DNA of 49,832 nucleotides from Marinilabilia sp046483585 (GCA_046483585.1 JAWOCV010000011.1:1-49832); one strand, 5' to 3'; positions 34,761 through 43,966 are shown, counted from the stretch's first letter. Numbers and translations are program-made. Notes: generated by a model not told the origin, from the letters alone.

Positions 34761-35128
34761 CACTAACTATGACATTTTTTTTACAAAATGCCTTTTTGTC
34801 ACAACAAAAAAAGACCTGTAAATGACATCATGTCACCATTAACAAACCCTTCAATTGGATGGCTATAATCTCTTGATTATCAACCTATTAAAATTTCATG
34901 TTTTTACACAATTTCTTCATTTCATATGGCACAGCGTTTGAAAAGAGTTTGGTAAAACCATCAAAACAGTTTTTTCAGATGATCGTGCCGAAAGCAAGAA
35001 GCGGTAAGTTCAGAAGAAGTTCAGAGGGCCTGCTCCCATCCGAAACAACCGAAATTGGGGGAACGGTCCGTGGCATGAAAAGAGAGGGAAAAAACTGATG
35101 TCGAACCAAAAAAGAAAGGAGGTTTGTT

Positions 35129-35581
35129 ATGGCATTAGAAAAATACACAGGCAACGCAATTCCGTCAGTACCCTCATTGCTGAACAATTTCTTTGGAGGC
35201 GATCTGATGGATTGGGGAATGTCAAACTTTGCCGGAAGTGATATGACACTGCCAGCTGTTAACGTTCATGAGGACGACAACGCATATACCATTGAAGTTG
35301 CTGCGCCCGGAATGAAAAAAGATGACTTTAAAGTGGATTATCAGAACGGCAAGTTGACCATCTCCTCAGAAAAGAAAGAAGAAAACAAGGAAGAAGAAGA
35401 AGGCAAAGTTACCCGTCGTGAGTTCAACTATCAGTCATTCCAGCGTACATTCAACGTACCGGAAAATGTGGTGAAAGATGAAGACATCTCAGCCAAATAT
35501 GAAGACGGGATTCTGAAAGTTTCATTGCCGAAGAGCGAAGAAGCTAAGCCTAAGCCAGCTAAAACCATTAAGATAAAATAA
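35129..35581 (+). CDS. Hsp20/alpha-crystallin family protein
   Basis: A 150-residue small heat-shock protein, an ATP-independent holdase that forms oligomers. The alpha-crystallin domain spans about 45-140 (PAVNVHEDDNAYTIEVAAPGMKKDDFKV; GILKVSLPK), with a short Lys/Pro-rich C-terminal tail. A strong AAAGGAGG Shine-Dalgarno precedes ATG 35129, unusual for this genome and consistent with high expression. First gene of a three-gene stress block with a second Hsp20 and a DegP-like protease. Confidence 0.95.
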   Translation: MALEKYTGNAIPSVPSLLNNFFGGDLMDWGMSNFAGSDMTLPAVNVHEDDNAYTIEVAAPGMKKDDFKVDYQNGKLTISSEKKEENKEEEEGKVTRREFNYQSFQRTFNVPENVVKDEDISAKYEDGILKVSLPKSEEAKPKPAKTIKIK

Positions 35582-35624
35582 GATGAGCTGGAGCAACAAT
35601 GACCATAGGTCAACTTCTCGGAGG

Positions 35625-35661
35625 CGCCGGGGATGCAACTCCTGAATGTTGCGCCCCGGCG
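35625..35661 (+). promoter_or_regulatory. GC-rich intergenic hairpin between the two hsp20 genes
   Basis: CGCCGGGG pairs with CCCCGGCG, and the inner GCAAC with GTTGC, separated by a small internal bulge and an 8-nt loop. No T tract follows. A partial terminator, RNA processing signal or stabiliser separating expression of the two genes is possible. Confidence 0.55.
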
Positions 35662-35709
35662 TCCGTCATTTATTCCGTTTGTTTAATCAGAAACAAGGAG
35701 GACAAAGCC

Positions 35710-36147
35710 ATGAAATTCCTGACTAAAAAAATAGGCGATAAAATTCGTATGCCCGGTTTTATGGAGAAATTTCTCGGGAAAAAATTATCGGACCGGATAT
35801 CCAAAGATGAAGAAGTTGTAGCTGTCCCTTCGGTTAATATAGCCGACCGCGAAAACTCGTACAAAATGTCCGTAGCCCTGCCCGGGCTGGACAAAAAAGA
35901 TGTCAATGTCGAGGTTGAAGGAAACTGCCTGACCATTTCCTCCGAAAAAAGCGTTGAAAACAAGGACGAAGATGAGAACTGGATGCGGCAGGAGTATCAT
36001 TATGCATCTCTCTTGCGGCGGTTTGAACTTCCCCAGGATGCTGACCCCAGCCAAATCGAAGCGAAAATGAAAAACGGGGTCCTTGACATCCAAATCGGAC
36101 GTAAACCAGGCAATAAGAAGAAAGGAAAAACGATAAAGGTAGGTTGA
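35710..36147 (+). CDS. Hsp20/alpha-crystallin family protein (second copy)
   Basis: A 145-residue small heat-shock protein with the alpha-crystallin domain at about 38-135 (VPSVNIADRENSYKMSVALPGLDKKDVNV; GVLDIQIGRK). Its basic, Met-rich N-terminus differs from the first copy, suggesting a different substrate or assembly role. The frame is open from 35599, but AAGGAGG at 35695-35701 fixes the start at ATG 35710. Its end overlaps an upstream possible start of the protease frame by 4 bp. Confidence 0.93.
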   Translation: MKFLTKKIGDKIRMPGFMEKFLGKKLSDRISKDEEVVAVPSVNIADRENSYKMSVALPGLDKKDVNVEVEGNCLTISSEKSVENKDEDENWMRQEYHYASLLRRFELPQDADPSQIEAKMKNGVLDIQIGRKPGNKKKGKTIKVG

Positions 36148-36167
36148 ATAAAAATCCTCATAATATT

Positions 36168-37697
36168 ATGAAACGTTTTACTTCACTCATCATAGCTGCC
36201 TTTATTGGCGGAACCCTGACCATTGGCGGTTTTTTCCTGCTGGGTTTCCAGGAGAAGCAGCCTGTCAAAATTGAGCACGTCTCGGCGACACCAGTAAAAG
36301 GGGTGTCCTATTCCAACGATGAAGGAGAAGAGATGGCTCCACTGAACTTCACAGATGTTGCCAAAGAGGTCATGCCGGGGGTGGTGCACATCAAATCGAC
36401 AAATATGCGCAATGCCCGTCAGCGGGGACAACAGCCACAAAATCCACGGGATATTCCCGAGCCTTTCAGGCGTTTTTTTGAAGATGATATGTTCGAACAC
36501 TTTTTTGGTCCTTTCGGCGATCCCCGTCAGCAACAACCCCGACAACCCCAACCTCAGGTTGGAGCCGGCTCAGGGGTGATCATCAACGAAGAAGGTTACA
36601 TTGTGACCAATAACCACGTGGTGGCCAATGCTGATGACATAGAGGTGACCCTGCATGACAATCGCGTCATGAAAGCCAAAGTAGTGGGAACCGATCCTTC
36701 CACCGACATTGCTTTGCTTCAAATACGGGCCAATGACCTGGAACCTCTGGCTTTTGCCAACTCTGATGAAGTACAGGTTGGGGAATGGGTCCTCGCCGTG
36801 GGCAATCCTTTCAACCTCAATTCAACTGTGACGGCAGGAATCATCAGTGCAAAGGGACGGAACATTAATATCCTGAATGACCAAAATGCCATCGAGTCGT
36901 TCATACAGACCGACGCGGCCATCAATCCCGGAAACAGCGGCGGTGCATTGGTCAATATGAGCGGCGGACTGGTGGGCATAAATACCGCTATAGCAAGTCC
37001 CACAGGGGCTTACGCAGGATATGGATTTGCCGTCCCTGCCAACATCGTCAGTAAAGTAGTGAGTGACCTGCTCAAATACGGAGCGGTACAAAGAGGTTAT
37101 CTCGGATTATTGATCCGGGATGTGAACGGCAATTTTGCCCGAGAGAACGATCTTGAAGTGACAAGCGGTGTCTATGTGGACAGCATATCAGAGAACAGTG
37201 CCGCCGGGGACGCAGATGTAAAAGAAGGAGATGTGATCACTGAAGTCAACGGAAAAACGGTTAAATCAACGGGCGAACTACTGGAGACCATTGGTCGTCA
37301 TCATCCCGGTGACGAAGTTACCTTAACCATCGACCGTAAAGGAGAAAAAATGGAATTCGATGTTGTTCTTCGAAACCAGGAAGGAGAAGCCAGGCCCCTG
37401 GAGAAAAAAGAGCAGGATGTTCTTTCCAGACTGGGCATAGAAGTGGAAGAACTGGAGAAGTCTGAAGCCCGAAAACTGGGCATTGGTGGCGGTGTACAGA
37501 TTACCGAACTGAAAAATGGAAAACTGAAGCAGGAAACCGATATCCGGGAAGGTTTCATTATCACCAGTATGAACGGCAAAGCAGTCCGCTCAGTCGACGA
37601 CTTTGTCAGCCGCCTGAAAAAAGCAGAAGGAGGCGTATTCCTCGAAGGGGTTTATGAACAATATCCCGGCAAATATTACTATGCTTTTGGAATGTAA
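36168..37697 (+). CDS. DegP/HtrA (Do) family periplasmic serine protease
   Basis: A 509-residue envelope protease/chaperone. It has an N-terminal signal or anchor (MKRFTSLIIAAFIGGTLTIGGFFLLG), then a trypsin-like domain with the triad in NNHVVAN (His), TDIALLQI (Asp) and NPGNSGGAL (Ser). Two PDZ domains follow (about 300-395 and 415-505; GYLGLLIRDVNG opens the first). A Gln/Pro/Arg-rich loop (about 80-130) precedes the catalytic domain. ATG 36168 begins the signal sequence; 36144 is an upstream alternative overlapping hsp20. Third gene of the proteostasis operon. Confidence 0.93.
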   Translation: MKRFTSLIIAAFIGGTLTIGGFFLLGFQEKQPVKIEHVSATPVKGVSYSNDEGEEMAPLNFTDVAKEVMPGVVHIKSTNMRNARQRGQQPQNPRDIPEPFRRFFEDDMFEHFFGPFGDPRQQQPRQPQPQVGAGSGVIINEEGYIVTNNHVVANADDIEVTLHDNRVMKAKVVGTDPSTDIALLQIRANDLEPLAFANSDEVQVGEWVLAVGNPFNLNSTVTAGIISAKGRNINILNDQNAIESFIQTDAAINPGNSGGALVNMSGGLVGINTAIASPTGAYAGYGFAVPANIVSKVVSDLLKYGAVQRGYLGLLIRDVNGNFARENDLEVTSGVYVDSISENSAAGDADVKEGDVITEVNGKTVKSTGELLETIGRHHPGDEVTLTIDRKGEKMEFDVVLRNQEGEARPLEKKEQDVLSRLGIEVEELEKSEARKLGIGGGVQITELKNGKLKQETDIREGFIITSMNGKAVRSVDDFVSRLKKAEGGVFLEGVYEQYPGKYYYAFGM

Positions 37698-37745
37698 AAT
37701 ACAGGCGTAAATCAATCAGGCAGACCAGGAAGGGAACAATTCCTT

Positions 37746-40700
37746 TTAAGAAAAATACTCATCTGATGACTTGCTTTCACCGGATGAGTATTTTTTTCCT
37801 TCCTCATCCTCCCTGCCAGGGATGGTAAAATAAAATGTTGTGCCTTCGTTTTCCCGGCTTTCAACCCATATTTCACCCTTATGTCTGTCAACAAATTCTT
37901 TGCATAAAATAAGTCCGAGGCCGGTTCCCTTTTCGGCTTGAGTTCCCTCGGTAGAAAGAATTTCTTCCAATCCAAACAGTTTTTTCTGAACACCAGGAGA
38001 GATTCCTGTACCAGTATCGGAAACAGAAAAAAGCATTTCATCATTTTGCTTTTGGATGGAAAGCATCACTTCTCCCCCCGATTTTGAAAATTTAATGGCA
38101 TTGGAAATCAGATTGCGCAAAATTGTAGCAAGCATAGCACGATCAGCATAGATCTGATAGGGTTCATTAATCTCCGTTTTAATGTTCACCCCTTTTTGTA
38201 AGGCAATATCTTTATAAAGTGGTATCACTTCTTCTACAACATCCTGCAAGTCGAAATCATTCGGTTTGTAATCCATCCGGCCGGTTTGCGACATGGCCCA
38301 TTCCGTGAGGTTTGTCAATAAATCAAATGCCCGGTTAGCAGAGTCCTTTATAATTTCACCAAATTTCAACCCATTTTCGGCATCCCCGTTCATTAATGTC
38401 TCTACCAATAAATCACTAAACCCCAAAATAGAATTAAACGGATTTCGTAAGTCATGAGAAATAATCGAGAAAAATTTATCTTTGGTAGCATTTAAAGTTT
38501 GTAACTCCTTATTTTTCGTGCTTATCTCATCTTCTGCCTTTTTTCGTTCAGCAATTTCAATGCGCAACTGACGAGTGGCTAGGGCCAGTTCGTCGGCTTG
38601 TGTTTCTGCTTCAACGCGCAGTTTTGATTGCTGCATCTGCCGCGCATAATCGCGGAAAACATCCACCTGTCTTTTGGTTATCGAGGATATCTGTTCATCA
38701 TCCAGGGTAAGATTGTTATCGACAAATGACAGATCTTTCAAACTTTTCTCAACCTGCCTCTGATAATCTTTTTCAAGGGCAATAACTTTTGAAGTTGCCC
38801 CCCACAGTTTAAAACAGAGATAAGCCTGTTGACGATAAACATCGGACAGACGTTGGTTACCAATTTTTTTCCAGAAATGACAGGCCCTTTCATTGGCCCA
38901 ACCTTCCCATTGAATAAAACCACCGTCACGGGCAGATCTAATGGCATGGTCGTAATAAGCAACCGCCTCGCTACCGCGATTTTCAATACGTGCCATTTCG
39001 GCAAGAGCTAAATAGTATTTATGTTGATAATTTTCAGGCCCTATCTGCGCCCACAATTCTATCTTCTCAAGATTTTGTTTAAGCTCCTCAGTCCTTGCTT
39101 TACGAGATTCAGGAGTGGCCTCGTCCCAAAGGGAGGTTAATATAAAAAACCGGTTACATACAAACTCGGGCCAGGGCAATAACCCTTGTGTTCCCACGGT
39201 GTAAATGAGAGGCCGGGTTTGCTCTGACATTTCAAATGCCTCTTCTGTATAGCCGAGTATAAACAGACTAAATGTTTTTAAAACATTATAAATACACTTT
39301 ACCTGGATATTGTTGTTTTCCTCTATTCTATCAAGGAGGTTCTTGTCATTCCAGCCGGGAAAATGAGAGGGATTGACATTCTCAGAAGTCAATATCCTGA
39401 AAATATTGAGCCCTCCTTCCATTAGGTCAATGGCCCATTGATTAGACCTGGATTTGCTAAACTCCAGTGAATGATTGGTCTCAGTTATTAAAGTTTCTAA
39501 AGATATCCCCTGGTAAAACCTGCAATACATATTGTGTCCGAAGGCATAAGCAGCATATTGAAGATTTCCCGAACGGAAACCAATCTCGTAAGCATCGGTA
39601 TAATCATCTGAACTGTACCTGAGATGATGAAACCAATGCCGCAGAGAGCTTCCAATCATAAGATAAAAAATACTCTGATGGGTTGAAGATGTGAATTTAC
39701 TGGTCATCAAGTTTGTGGCGACCTCACCCAAAGCGCGTGCAGTTTCATGGTCATCATCAACCCACAATAGAAGTCCGCCAAACCCCGTATGACTGTATCC
39801 AACCTGTGGAATATTTCCATACCGCAACGTTAAATTCATCACTTTGGGCACCAGCACACTCCATAGTTTCTGATGTGACCTGTAACATGGCGGCCCCATA
39901 GTTATGAGAATATTCGAAGCCATCAACATTTCAGGATTTGTCATTTCCGGCAAATCGAACAGGGAAGAAACATCTTTATCATCCAATTGCTGGCGGAAAA
40001 ATTGGATTTCACGGTCTCTTTCCGAGTCGAAATCTTCCACGGGTAATTTTACGCCAAGCGCCCCAAGTGCTTCGCGGCCATATTCTATAGCCTCCGAATA
40101 CCTGGCCTGCAGCGTATAGTGAATAATAAGAATATTAAGCGCTTTAGCCTTTTCTACAGTAGATTTTGAATGCCCCACCGATTCGCGGATATATGCCTCT
40201 GCCAAATCTTTATCACCTTCCAGGAACTCACAAACCGCGCAGGTATTGAACAGCTCCGTAATAATAGAATGGTGGTGTTTCCACATGCCGGAGGCAAGAT
40301 TGCTGTCTTCAATGTGCCGGGTTGCTGCCCTGCAAAAAAGAAGTGCAGAAGTATAGGCCGTTGCATTAAAAGCTTTTTGAGCAGCAAGCAGGTTTAACTC
40401 AACAACCCTGACCTTTTCGGAATCATCCTCAATCAAATGGTAGCCCGAGTTTAGGTCATTGACAATTTCAAACAAATACTCTTCAAATTGATCGCCGTTG
40501 AGACAAGACAATAATTTTCTTCCTATTCCGAGCAAAATAACAGGCACTTTATCGGCCTCTGTTAAGTTAAAGGCCGCCTGCTGAACTTTATCGTGTAAAA
40601 ACCTACATTTTACCCCGGTTGAAGATGCCTCTTGTATTTCTTTCTTAACCTTCTTTTCTTCGGTTAATAACAAGCTATGCCCTTCACCCGAAAACAAAAT

Positions 40701-41768
40701 CTCAAAACACTCCTTCGGAGACATTCCCCCAACAAAACTAAGCACCTGTAATTCAAAAACATTTCCCAGGCAGGCTGCCAAAAAGAAAATATATTGCTGA
40801 TCGGGATGAAACTTACGCAACCTGTTTGCAAACAAATCAACCAGGCTCAAAGGAAGTTCTTCTTCAACATCTTTAGGAATTTTCCAGTTCCAGATCTGCC
40901 TTTGTTTGTCAAACCAAAGAAGCTGAAAACGAAACAGGTAATCAATAAAGGAACGAACAAAAAAAGGATTCCCGGATGTTTTTGAAAAAACCAAAGAAGC
41001 AAGTTCCGTTTTATTCAATACTTTAGGTTCCAAAACATCACTTATCAATTTTAAAACATCTTCCTCTGCAATGTTTTTCAACTGAAGGGTCTGAATATCT
41101 TCACCCTTTCTTTTCAACGCATGAATTGCAGAAAGAAACGGATGACCTTTGTATAATTCATCATCCCGATAAGAGGCAATCAAAACAACATATCGTAAAG
41201 AAGAGCCCACCTCCAACTGTCGAAGTAATTCACATGAAGCAGCATCAGCCCACTGCCAGTCGTCAATAAACAAAACCAGCGGATGCTCAGGGCGGCAAAT
41301 AACCTGTAAAAAATCGCGAAAAACACCCGCGAACCGGTAGCGTGCTTCCTGCGGACTAATTTCTGCCAGAGGGGGTTGTTTTCCCAACAAAAACTCAAAT
41401 TCGGGAACAAAATCAATTAACACCTGCCCCAGGCTTCCTACCGAGCGGACAATCTCATTTTTTATTCTTCGGGCCTCCGAATCATCAGAAGCATGCAGAA
41501 ATTGACTTAATTCAGTCATTGCCTGACGAAAGGCAAAATAAGGCACATTTTGCTGAAACTGCTCAAACTTTCCACTTACAAAAAAACCGTTACGGGCTTT
41601 TACGGGCTCACGCAATTCTCCCACAAGTGCCGTTTTTCCAATACCTGCAGAACCCGGAATAAAAACAATCTGTCCAAAGCCCTTTCCGGCATGTTCAAAG
41701 GATTCCAACAACTTAGAAATTTCCCTGTCCCTCCCATAAAGATGATTTGGGAAAATTATTTCACTCAT
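37746..41768 (-). CDS. AAA ATPase / TPR / sensor histidine kinase fusion
   Basis: A 1340-residue cytoplasmic signalling protein. The N-terminal STAND/MalT-like ATPase has Walker A GSAGIGKTAL (about 39-48) and Walker B LVLFIDDWQWAD (about 165). A long helical, TPR-like region (about 400-1000) and a coiled coil precede HisKA (FFSIISHDLRNPFNS, His near 1105) and HATPase_c (NAIKFS, DTGTGIS, GTGLGLILC). It resembles the C-terminal part of the Ser/Thr kinase-ATPase-GAF-histidine kinase proteins but lacks the protein kinase and any recognisable GAF domain. No response regulator is adjacent. The kinase module is paralogous to that at 27333-28481. Confidence 0.88.
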   Translation of the reverse strand: MSEIIFPNHLYGRDREISKLLESFEHAGKGFGQIVFIPGSAGIGKTALVGELREPVKARNGFFVSGKFEQFQQNVPYFAFRQAMTELSQFLHASDDSEARRIKNEIVRSVGSLGQVLIDFVPEFEFLLGKQPPLAEISPQEARYRFAGVFRDFLQVICRPEHPLVLFIDDWQWADAASCELLRQLEVGSSLRYVVLIASYRDDELYKGHPFLSAIHALKRKGEDIQTLQLKNIAEEDVLKLISDVLEPKVLNKTELASLVFSKTSGNPFFVRSFIDYLFRFQLLWFDKQRQIWNWKIPKDVEEELPLSLVDLFANRLRKFHPDQQYIFFLAACLGNVFELQVLSFVGGMSPKECFEILFSGEGHSLLLTEEKKVKKEIQEASSTGVKCRFLHDKVQQAAFNLTEADKVPVILLGIGRKLLSCLNGDQFEEYLFEIVNDLNSGYHLIEDDSEKVRVVELNLLAAQKAFNATAYTSALLFCRAATRHIEDSNLASGMWKHHHSIITELFNTCAVCEFLEGDKDLAEAYIRESVGHSKSTVEKAKALNILIIHYTLQARYSEAIEYGREALGALGVKLPVEDFDSERDREIQFFRQQLDDKDVSSLFDLPEMTNPEMLMASNILITMGPPCYRSHQKLWSVLVPKVMNLTLRYGNIPQVGYSHTGFGGLLLWVDDDHETARALGEVATNLMTSKFTSSTHQSIFYLMIGSSLRHWFHHLRYSSDDYTDAYEIGFRSGNLQYAAYAFGHNMYCRFYQGISLETLITETNHSLEFSKSRSNQWAIDLMEGGLNIFRILTSENVNPSHFPGWNDKNLLDRIEENNNIQVKCIYNVLKTFSLFILGYTEEAFEMSEQTRPLIYTVGTQGLLPWPEFVCNRFFILTSLWDEATPESRKARTEELKQNLEKIELWAQIGPENYQHKYYLALAEMARIENRGSEAVAYYDHAIRSARDGGFIQWEGWANERACHFWKKIGNQRLSDVYRQQAYLCFKLWGATSKVIALEKDYQRQVEKSLKDLSFVDNNLTLDDEQISSITKRQVDVFRDYARQMQQSKLRVEAETQADELALATRQLRIEIAERKKAEDEISTKNKELQTLNATKDKFFSIISHDLRNPFNSILGFSDLLVETLMNGDAENGLKFGEIIKDSANRAFDLLTNLTEWAMSQTGRMDYKPNDFDLQDVVEEVIPLYKDIALQKGVNIKTEINEPYQIYADRAMLATILRNLISNAIKFSKSGGEVMLSIQKQNDEMLFSVSDTGTGISPGVQKKLFGLEEILSTEGTQAEKGTGLGLILCKEFVDRHKGEIWVESRENEGTTFYFTIPGREDEEGKKYSSGESKSSDEYFS
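37751..37797. terminator. Bidirectional terminator inside the kinase 3' coding end
   Basis: AAAAATACTCATC pairs perfectly with GATGAGTATTTTT (13 bp) around a 19-nt loop. Plus-strand T tract 37790-37797 serves the protease operon; the minus strand gives TTTTTCTT for the kinase. It lies within the last 17 kinase codons, so those residues may reflect terminator sequence. Confidence 0.8.
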
Positions 41769-42298
41769 ATTCTCCTATTTCATTAACTGCATTGCCCGCG
41801 TAAAACAAAATAATTTGTTTATATACTGATACGCAATAAAAAAGGGGATGTTACTCAGGCTTCAATATAAAAGAAAAGTATTTCGTTCGCAAGGTAGAAG
41901 AAGAGACAGATGCTCATCCACCATTTTATAAAATGGGATCTAACCTATCAGCTCTTGATTAAGACGTTCACTTCGAACGGAGTGGGGCAATCTGGCAATT
42001 TTTGAATAAAGGCCCCGGTATACAGTGATAAAACCACATTTTTCATGGTTTATAATTTTTCTTAGGTTTTCTTCGCCTGATTAGCCTGCTGAATAACAAA
42101 TAAGACTTTAAAAATAACGCACTTATCTTGAATTTTTTCCTTTTAAGAGCAAGGTTTTTAAAGCTAATCATTAAATAAGCCTGTACTTTAAGAATACTTG
42201 AGAAGGTAAATTATCAATAACTTACGCGTCAAAAGTATGTTTTATGTTTGAGTGAGTTTTATTGGTTAAAAGGCGGGCGGGCCCGTCCGTTTTCCAGG

Positions 42299-42391
42299 CC
42301 TGCCTGACAGTCTATGAAAACGAATCATTCTGATATTTGAATGTAAAAACAATAAAACAAATGGTTGTAATTTTTTAAAACGGCAGGCAGG
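42299..42391. mobile_element. 93-bp inverted-repeat element (family 2)
   Basis: It begins CCTGCCTGACAG and ends ACGGCAGGCAGG, exactly 93 bp, with the family's internal ATTCTG, AATG and TAAAAC words. Confidence 0.8.
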
Positions 42392-42409
42392 CCGGCGGTT
42401 GGCGAGAAG

Positions 42410-42576
42410 GCTTAATGGGCGACTTCAAGGCCTTGCGGGCCAGCCGGAAATTAAGTCTGATGCGGGCTGATAGGTTTAAACGGACTAGTCCCGATATAGG
42501 TTTTGTAAAGTTTTTGTGAAAAAACTCACAAAAACCATAATCGGGATTTGTTTCTTTTTGGGGCAATGCCAAAAAG
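42410..42576 (+). repeat. Island-edge inverted repeat, left copy
   Basis: It includes a 26-base block (42462-42487) and a 23-base block (42554-42576, CTTTTTGGGGCAATGCC...) that recur exactly, reverse-complemented, at 49726-49751 and 49690-49712. A diverged GGCCTTGCG...CCGGAAATT segment lies beside them in both copies. Confidence 0.8.
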
Positions 42577-42756
42577 AAAATTAAAAAATCAAAAATTTAG
42601 TCTACTGACTTTTTCAGCAGAACCTAATTAATTCAGCTTTCTTTTAAGGTGAATGAATTCAATCCCAGCTAACGCAAGTCTTGAATTCCAAAAATTTACA
42701 CAGAGAGCGCTGAGTATATCACAGAGAAAAAAGAGACTTTTTAGACACCTTCATTT

Positions 42757-43051
42757 ATATGCGACGAAGTTGCCGCCCGGCTCTTCCGTTTTGCTCGCAA
42801 AAGAAACTTCGCCGAGGGGGGAAACGAACAAACGAAGTGAAGCGGCCTAAGCAGACCGCGAGCTGCAGTGAGAAAGATTGAGGAGCGCTGGGTTTTGTGA
42901 CAGCCTGCGTAGCGGAGCGCCCAAAGGGCGGACGGCTTTTGTTTTTACCTTATAAAACCATTTCATCTAAAAACAAAGGCCGGACGGGCTGGCACTAAAC
43001 TTGCCGACGAGTGATGACGAACACCGCTTTACCTGGCCTGTGCGGTGGGTA
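42757..43051 (-). repeat. Toxin-3' repeat module R1
   Basis: It follows the toxin gene ending at 43052. Read on the minus strand it opens with the hairpin CACCGC / GCGGTG (arms 43022-43027 and 43042-43047), then TTCGTCAT, a GTCCGGC word, an AT-rich middle and GCCGTCCGCC. Its far end contains ATGCGACGAAGTTGC, shared with R3, and CGAGCTGCAGTGAG, close to R2. Confidence 0.65.
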
Positions 43052-43363
43052 TTAATATTTGAGTTTCTTAGGATTTTGTCGGTTGTTGTCCCAAAATGTA
43101 AGCAAAACTATTTCCTTCTTGTAAGGTCTAACTTTATAGAACAAGCTATTGTGCTTGGTAACAAAGCCTTTTCGGATATTCCTTTTTCGAGGGGATTCAA
43201 CAAAGGTTTTAGGATATTTCTTAATAACCCCGAGAACTTCCTCTGTCTTATCCACAAAGCTTTTCACTTCATTTAGCCCCCAGTTTTCATGAAGGTAGTC
43301 CAGTACTTTATAGTAATCTTTTCGTGCTTGATTTGACCAGACTATTTCCATCTCAAAGGCCAT
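43052..43363 (-). CDS. RelE/ParE family toxin
   Basis: A 103-residue type II toxin of the RelE/ParE superfamily (mRNA interferase or gyrase inhibitor). IVWSNQARKDYYKVLDYLHENWG at the N-terminus and a C-terminal ITKHNSL-like VTKHNSLFYKV with FWDNNRQNPKKLKY are typical. It overlaps the antitoxin gene by 11 bp. First of three related pairs in this region; closest to the toxin at 47639-47938. Confidence 0.9.
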   Translation of the reverse strand: MAFEMEIVWSNQARKDYYKVLDYLHENWGLNEVKSFVDKTEEVLGVIKKYPKTFVESPRKRNIRKGFVTKHNSLFYKVRPYKKEIVLLTFWDNNRQNPKKLKY

Positions 43364-43598
43364 ATCTTAAGCGAACATCTTTCATTACTTCTTCATGAGG
43401 AGTAGTCTCTCCTCTGTCAGCTTCCTTGCTCCCTGCTTCAATGGCTTGCTGAACAGATACAGGTAATTCATCCCACCAGTCAGATTCTTGCTCCTGTTTG
43501 AGTATTTGACTAACCTTTTCCAACAAGTTGGGGCGGTCAGTATTTAATATCATCTGAACCAATTCCAGTTTTCTTGCTTGAAGATTCATAGCATTCAT
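43353..43598 (-). CDS. Antitoxin component of type II TA pair
   Basis: An 81-residue acidic protein. Its C-terminal WDELPVSVQQAIEAGSKEADRGETTPHEEVM motif is that of the small addiction-module antitoxins paired with RelE/ParE toxins in Bacteroidota. An upstream -7-like word (TAAATTTG on the minus strand, 43613-43620) sits close to the start. Met4 (43589) is an alternative start. Confidence 0.88.
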   Translation of the reverse strand: MNAMNLQARKLELVQMILNTDRPNLLEKVSQILKQEQESDWWDELPVSVQQAIEAGSKEADRGETTPHEEVMKDVRLRYGL

Positions 43599-43624
43599 TG
43601 TTTTATCTCCTACAAATTTAAAGA

Positions 43625-43750
43625 TTAATAATCACTTTTGTCACCATTTAGCGGATGTAATTTTTCCAGTTTGCTTTGTAATTCATCCAAATTATTCAGC
43701 TGGTACCGTTCGGTACTGCTTACGTATTTGTGCCCGGCCATGTATTGGGC
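43625..43750 (-). pseudogene. C-terminal remnant of a tyrosine recombinase/integrase
   Basis: The minus strand translates as AQYMAGHKYVSSTERYQ followed by LNNLDELQSKLEKLH and a stop at 43625-43627. This is the terminal box of a tyrosine recombinase with the conserved GHKYVSST and the catalytic Tyr. Everything upstream of this last 40 codons is missing: the match stops at about 43750, where an unrelated gene remnant begins on the opposite strand. Confidence 0.7.
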
Positions 43751-43752
43751 GT

Positions 43753-43965
43753 ACACCTTCGGTTGAGATTGCCCGTAAAATGGCATAAGCTCTTGGTGTG
43801 TCACTGGATTACCTGGTAGGCAATACCGAGTTTTTGCTCGATACCGATGTCATCAAGAAAATTCAGGAAATTCAAAAACTACCGCAGGAAGATAAAAACC
43901 ACCTGTTCTATGTGGTGGACAATATTTTGCAAAATGTGAGGGCGAAACAGGCTTTTGCGGGGTAA
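43753..43965 (+). pseudogene. 3' remnant of an XRE-type HTH regulator with in-frame stop
   Basis: The plus frame reads TPSVEIARKMA, stop (TAA 43786-43788), ALGVSLDYLVGNTEFLLDTD, and on to RAKQAFAG and TAA at 43963. TPSVEIAkkmA-kALGVSLDYLVG is a standard XRE repressor segment; the first helices are gone and a Lys codon has become TAA. The junction abuts the integrase remnant. Confidence 0.75.
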
Positions 43966-43966
43966 G

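Larger units (their letters stand above)
34470..35128. other. Intergenic region with four repeat units
   Basis: No gene is supported (an open frame at 34898-35098 has no family resemblance). It contains the inverted partner of the 5.4-kb repeat (34477-34516), two abutting 93-bp elements (34536-34721) and a hairpin repeat (34721-34760). The last 350 bp form the upstream region of the hsp20 operon; no clear promoter was found. Confidence 0.6.
41769..42756. other. Intergenic region with a 93-bp element and island-edge repeat
   Basis: No gene is supported. It holds a 93-bp family 2 element (42299-42391) and the left copy of the inverted repeat that recurs at the right edge of the window (42410-42576). 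Confidence 0.6.

Noticed and set aside
34898..35098. Open frame of 66 codons upstream of hsp20
   Set aside because: No ribosome binding site, no family resemblance, and it lies in the upstream regulatory region.
42375..42850. Open frames of about 65 codons on both strands
   Set aside because: They coincide with repeat sequences (93-bp element, island-edge repeat, R1) and show no coding features.
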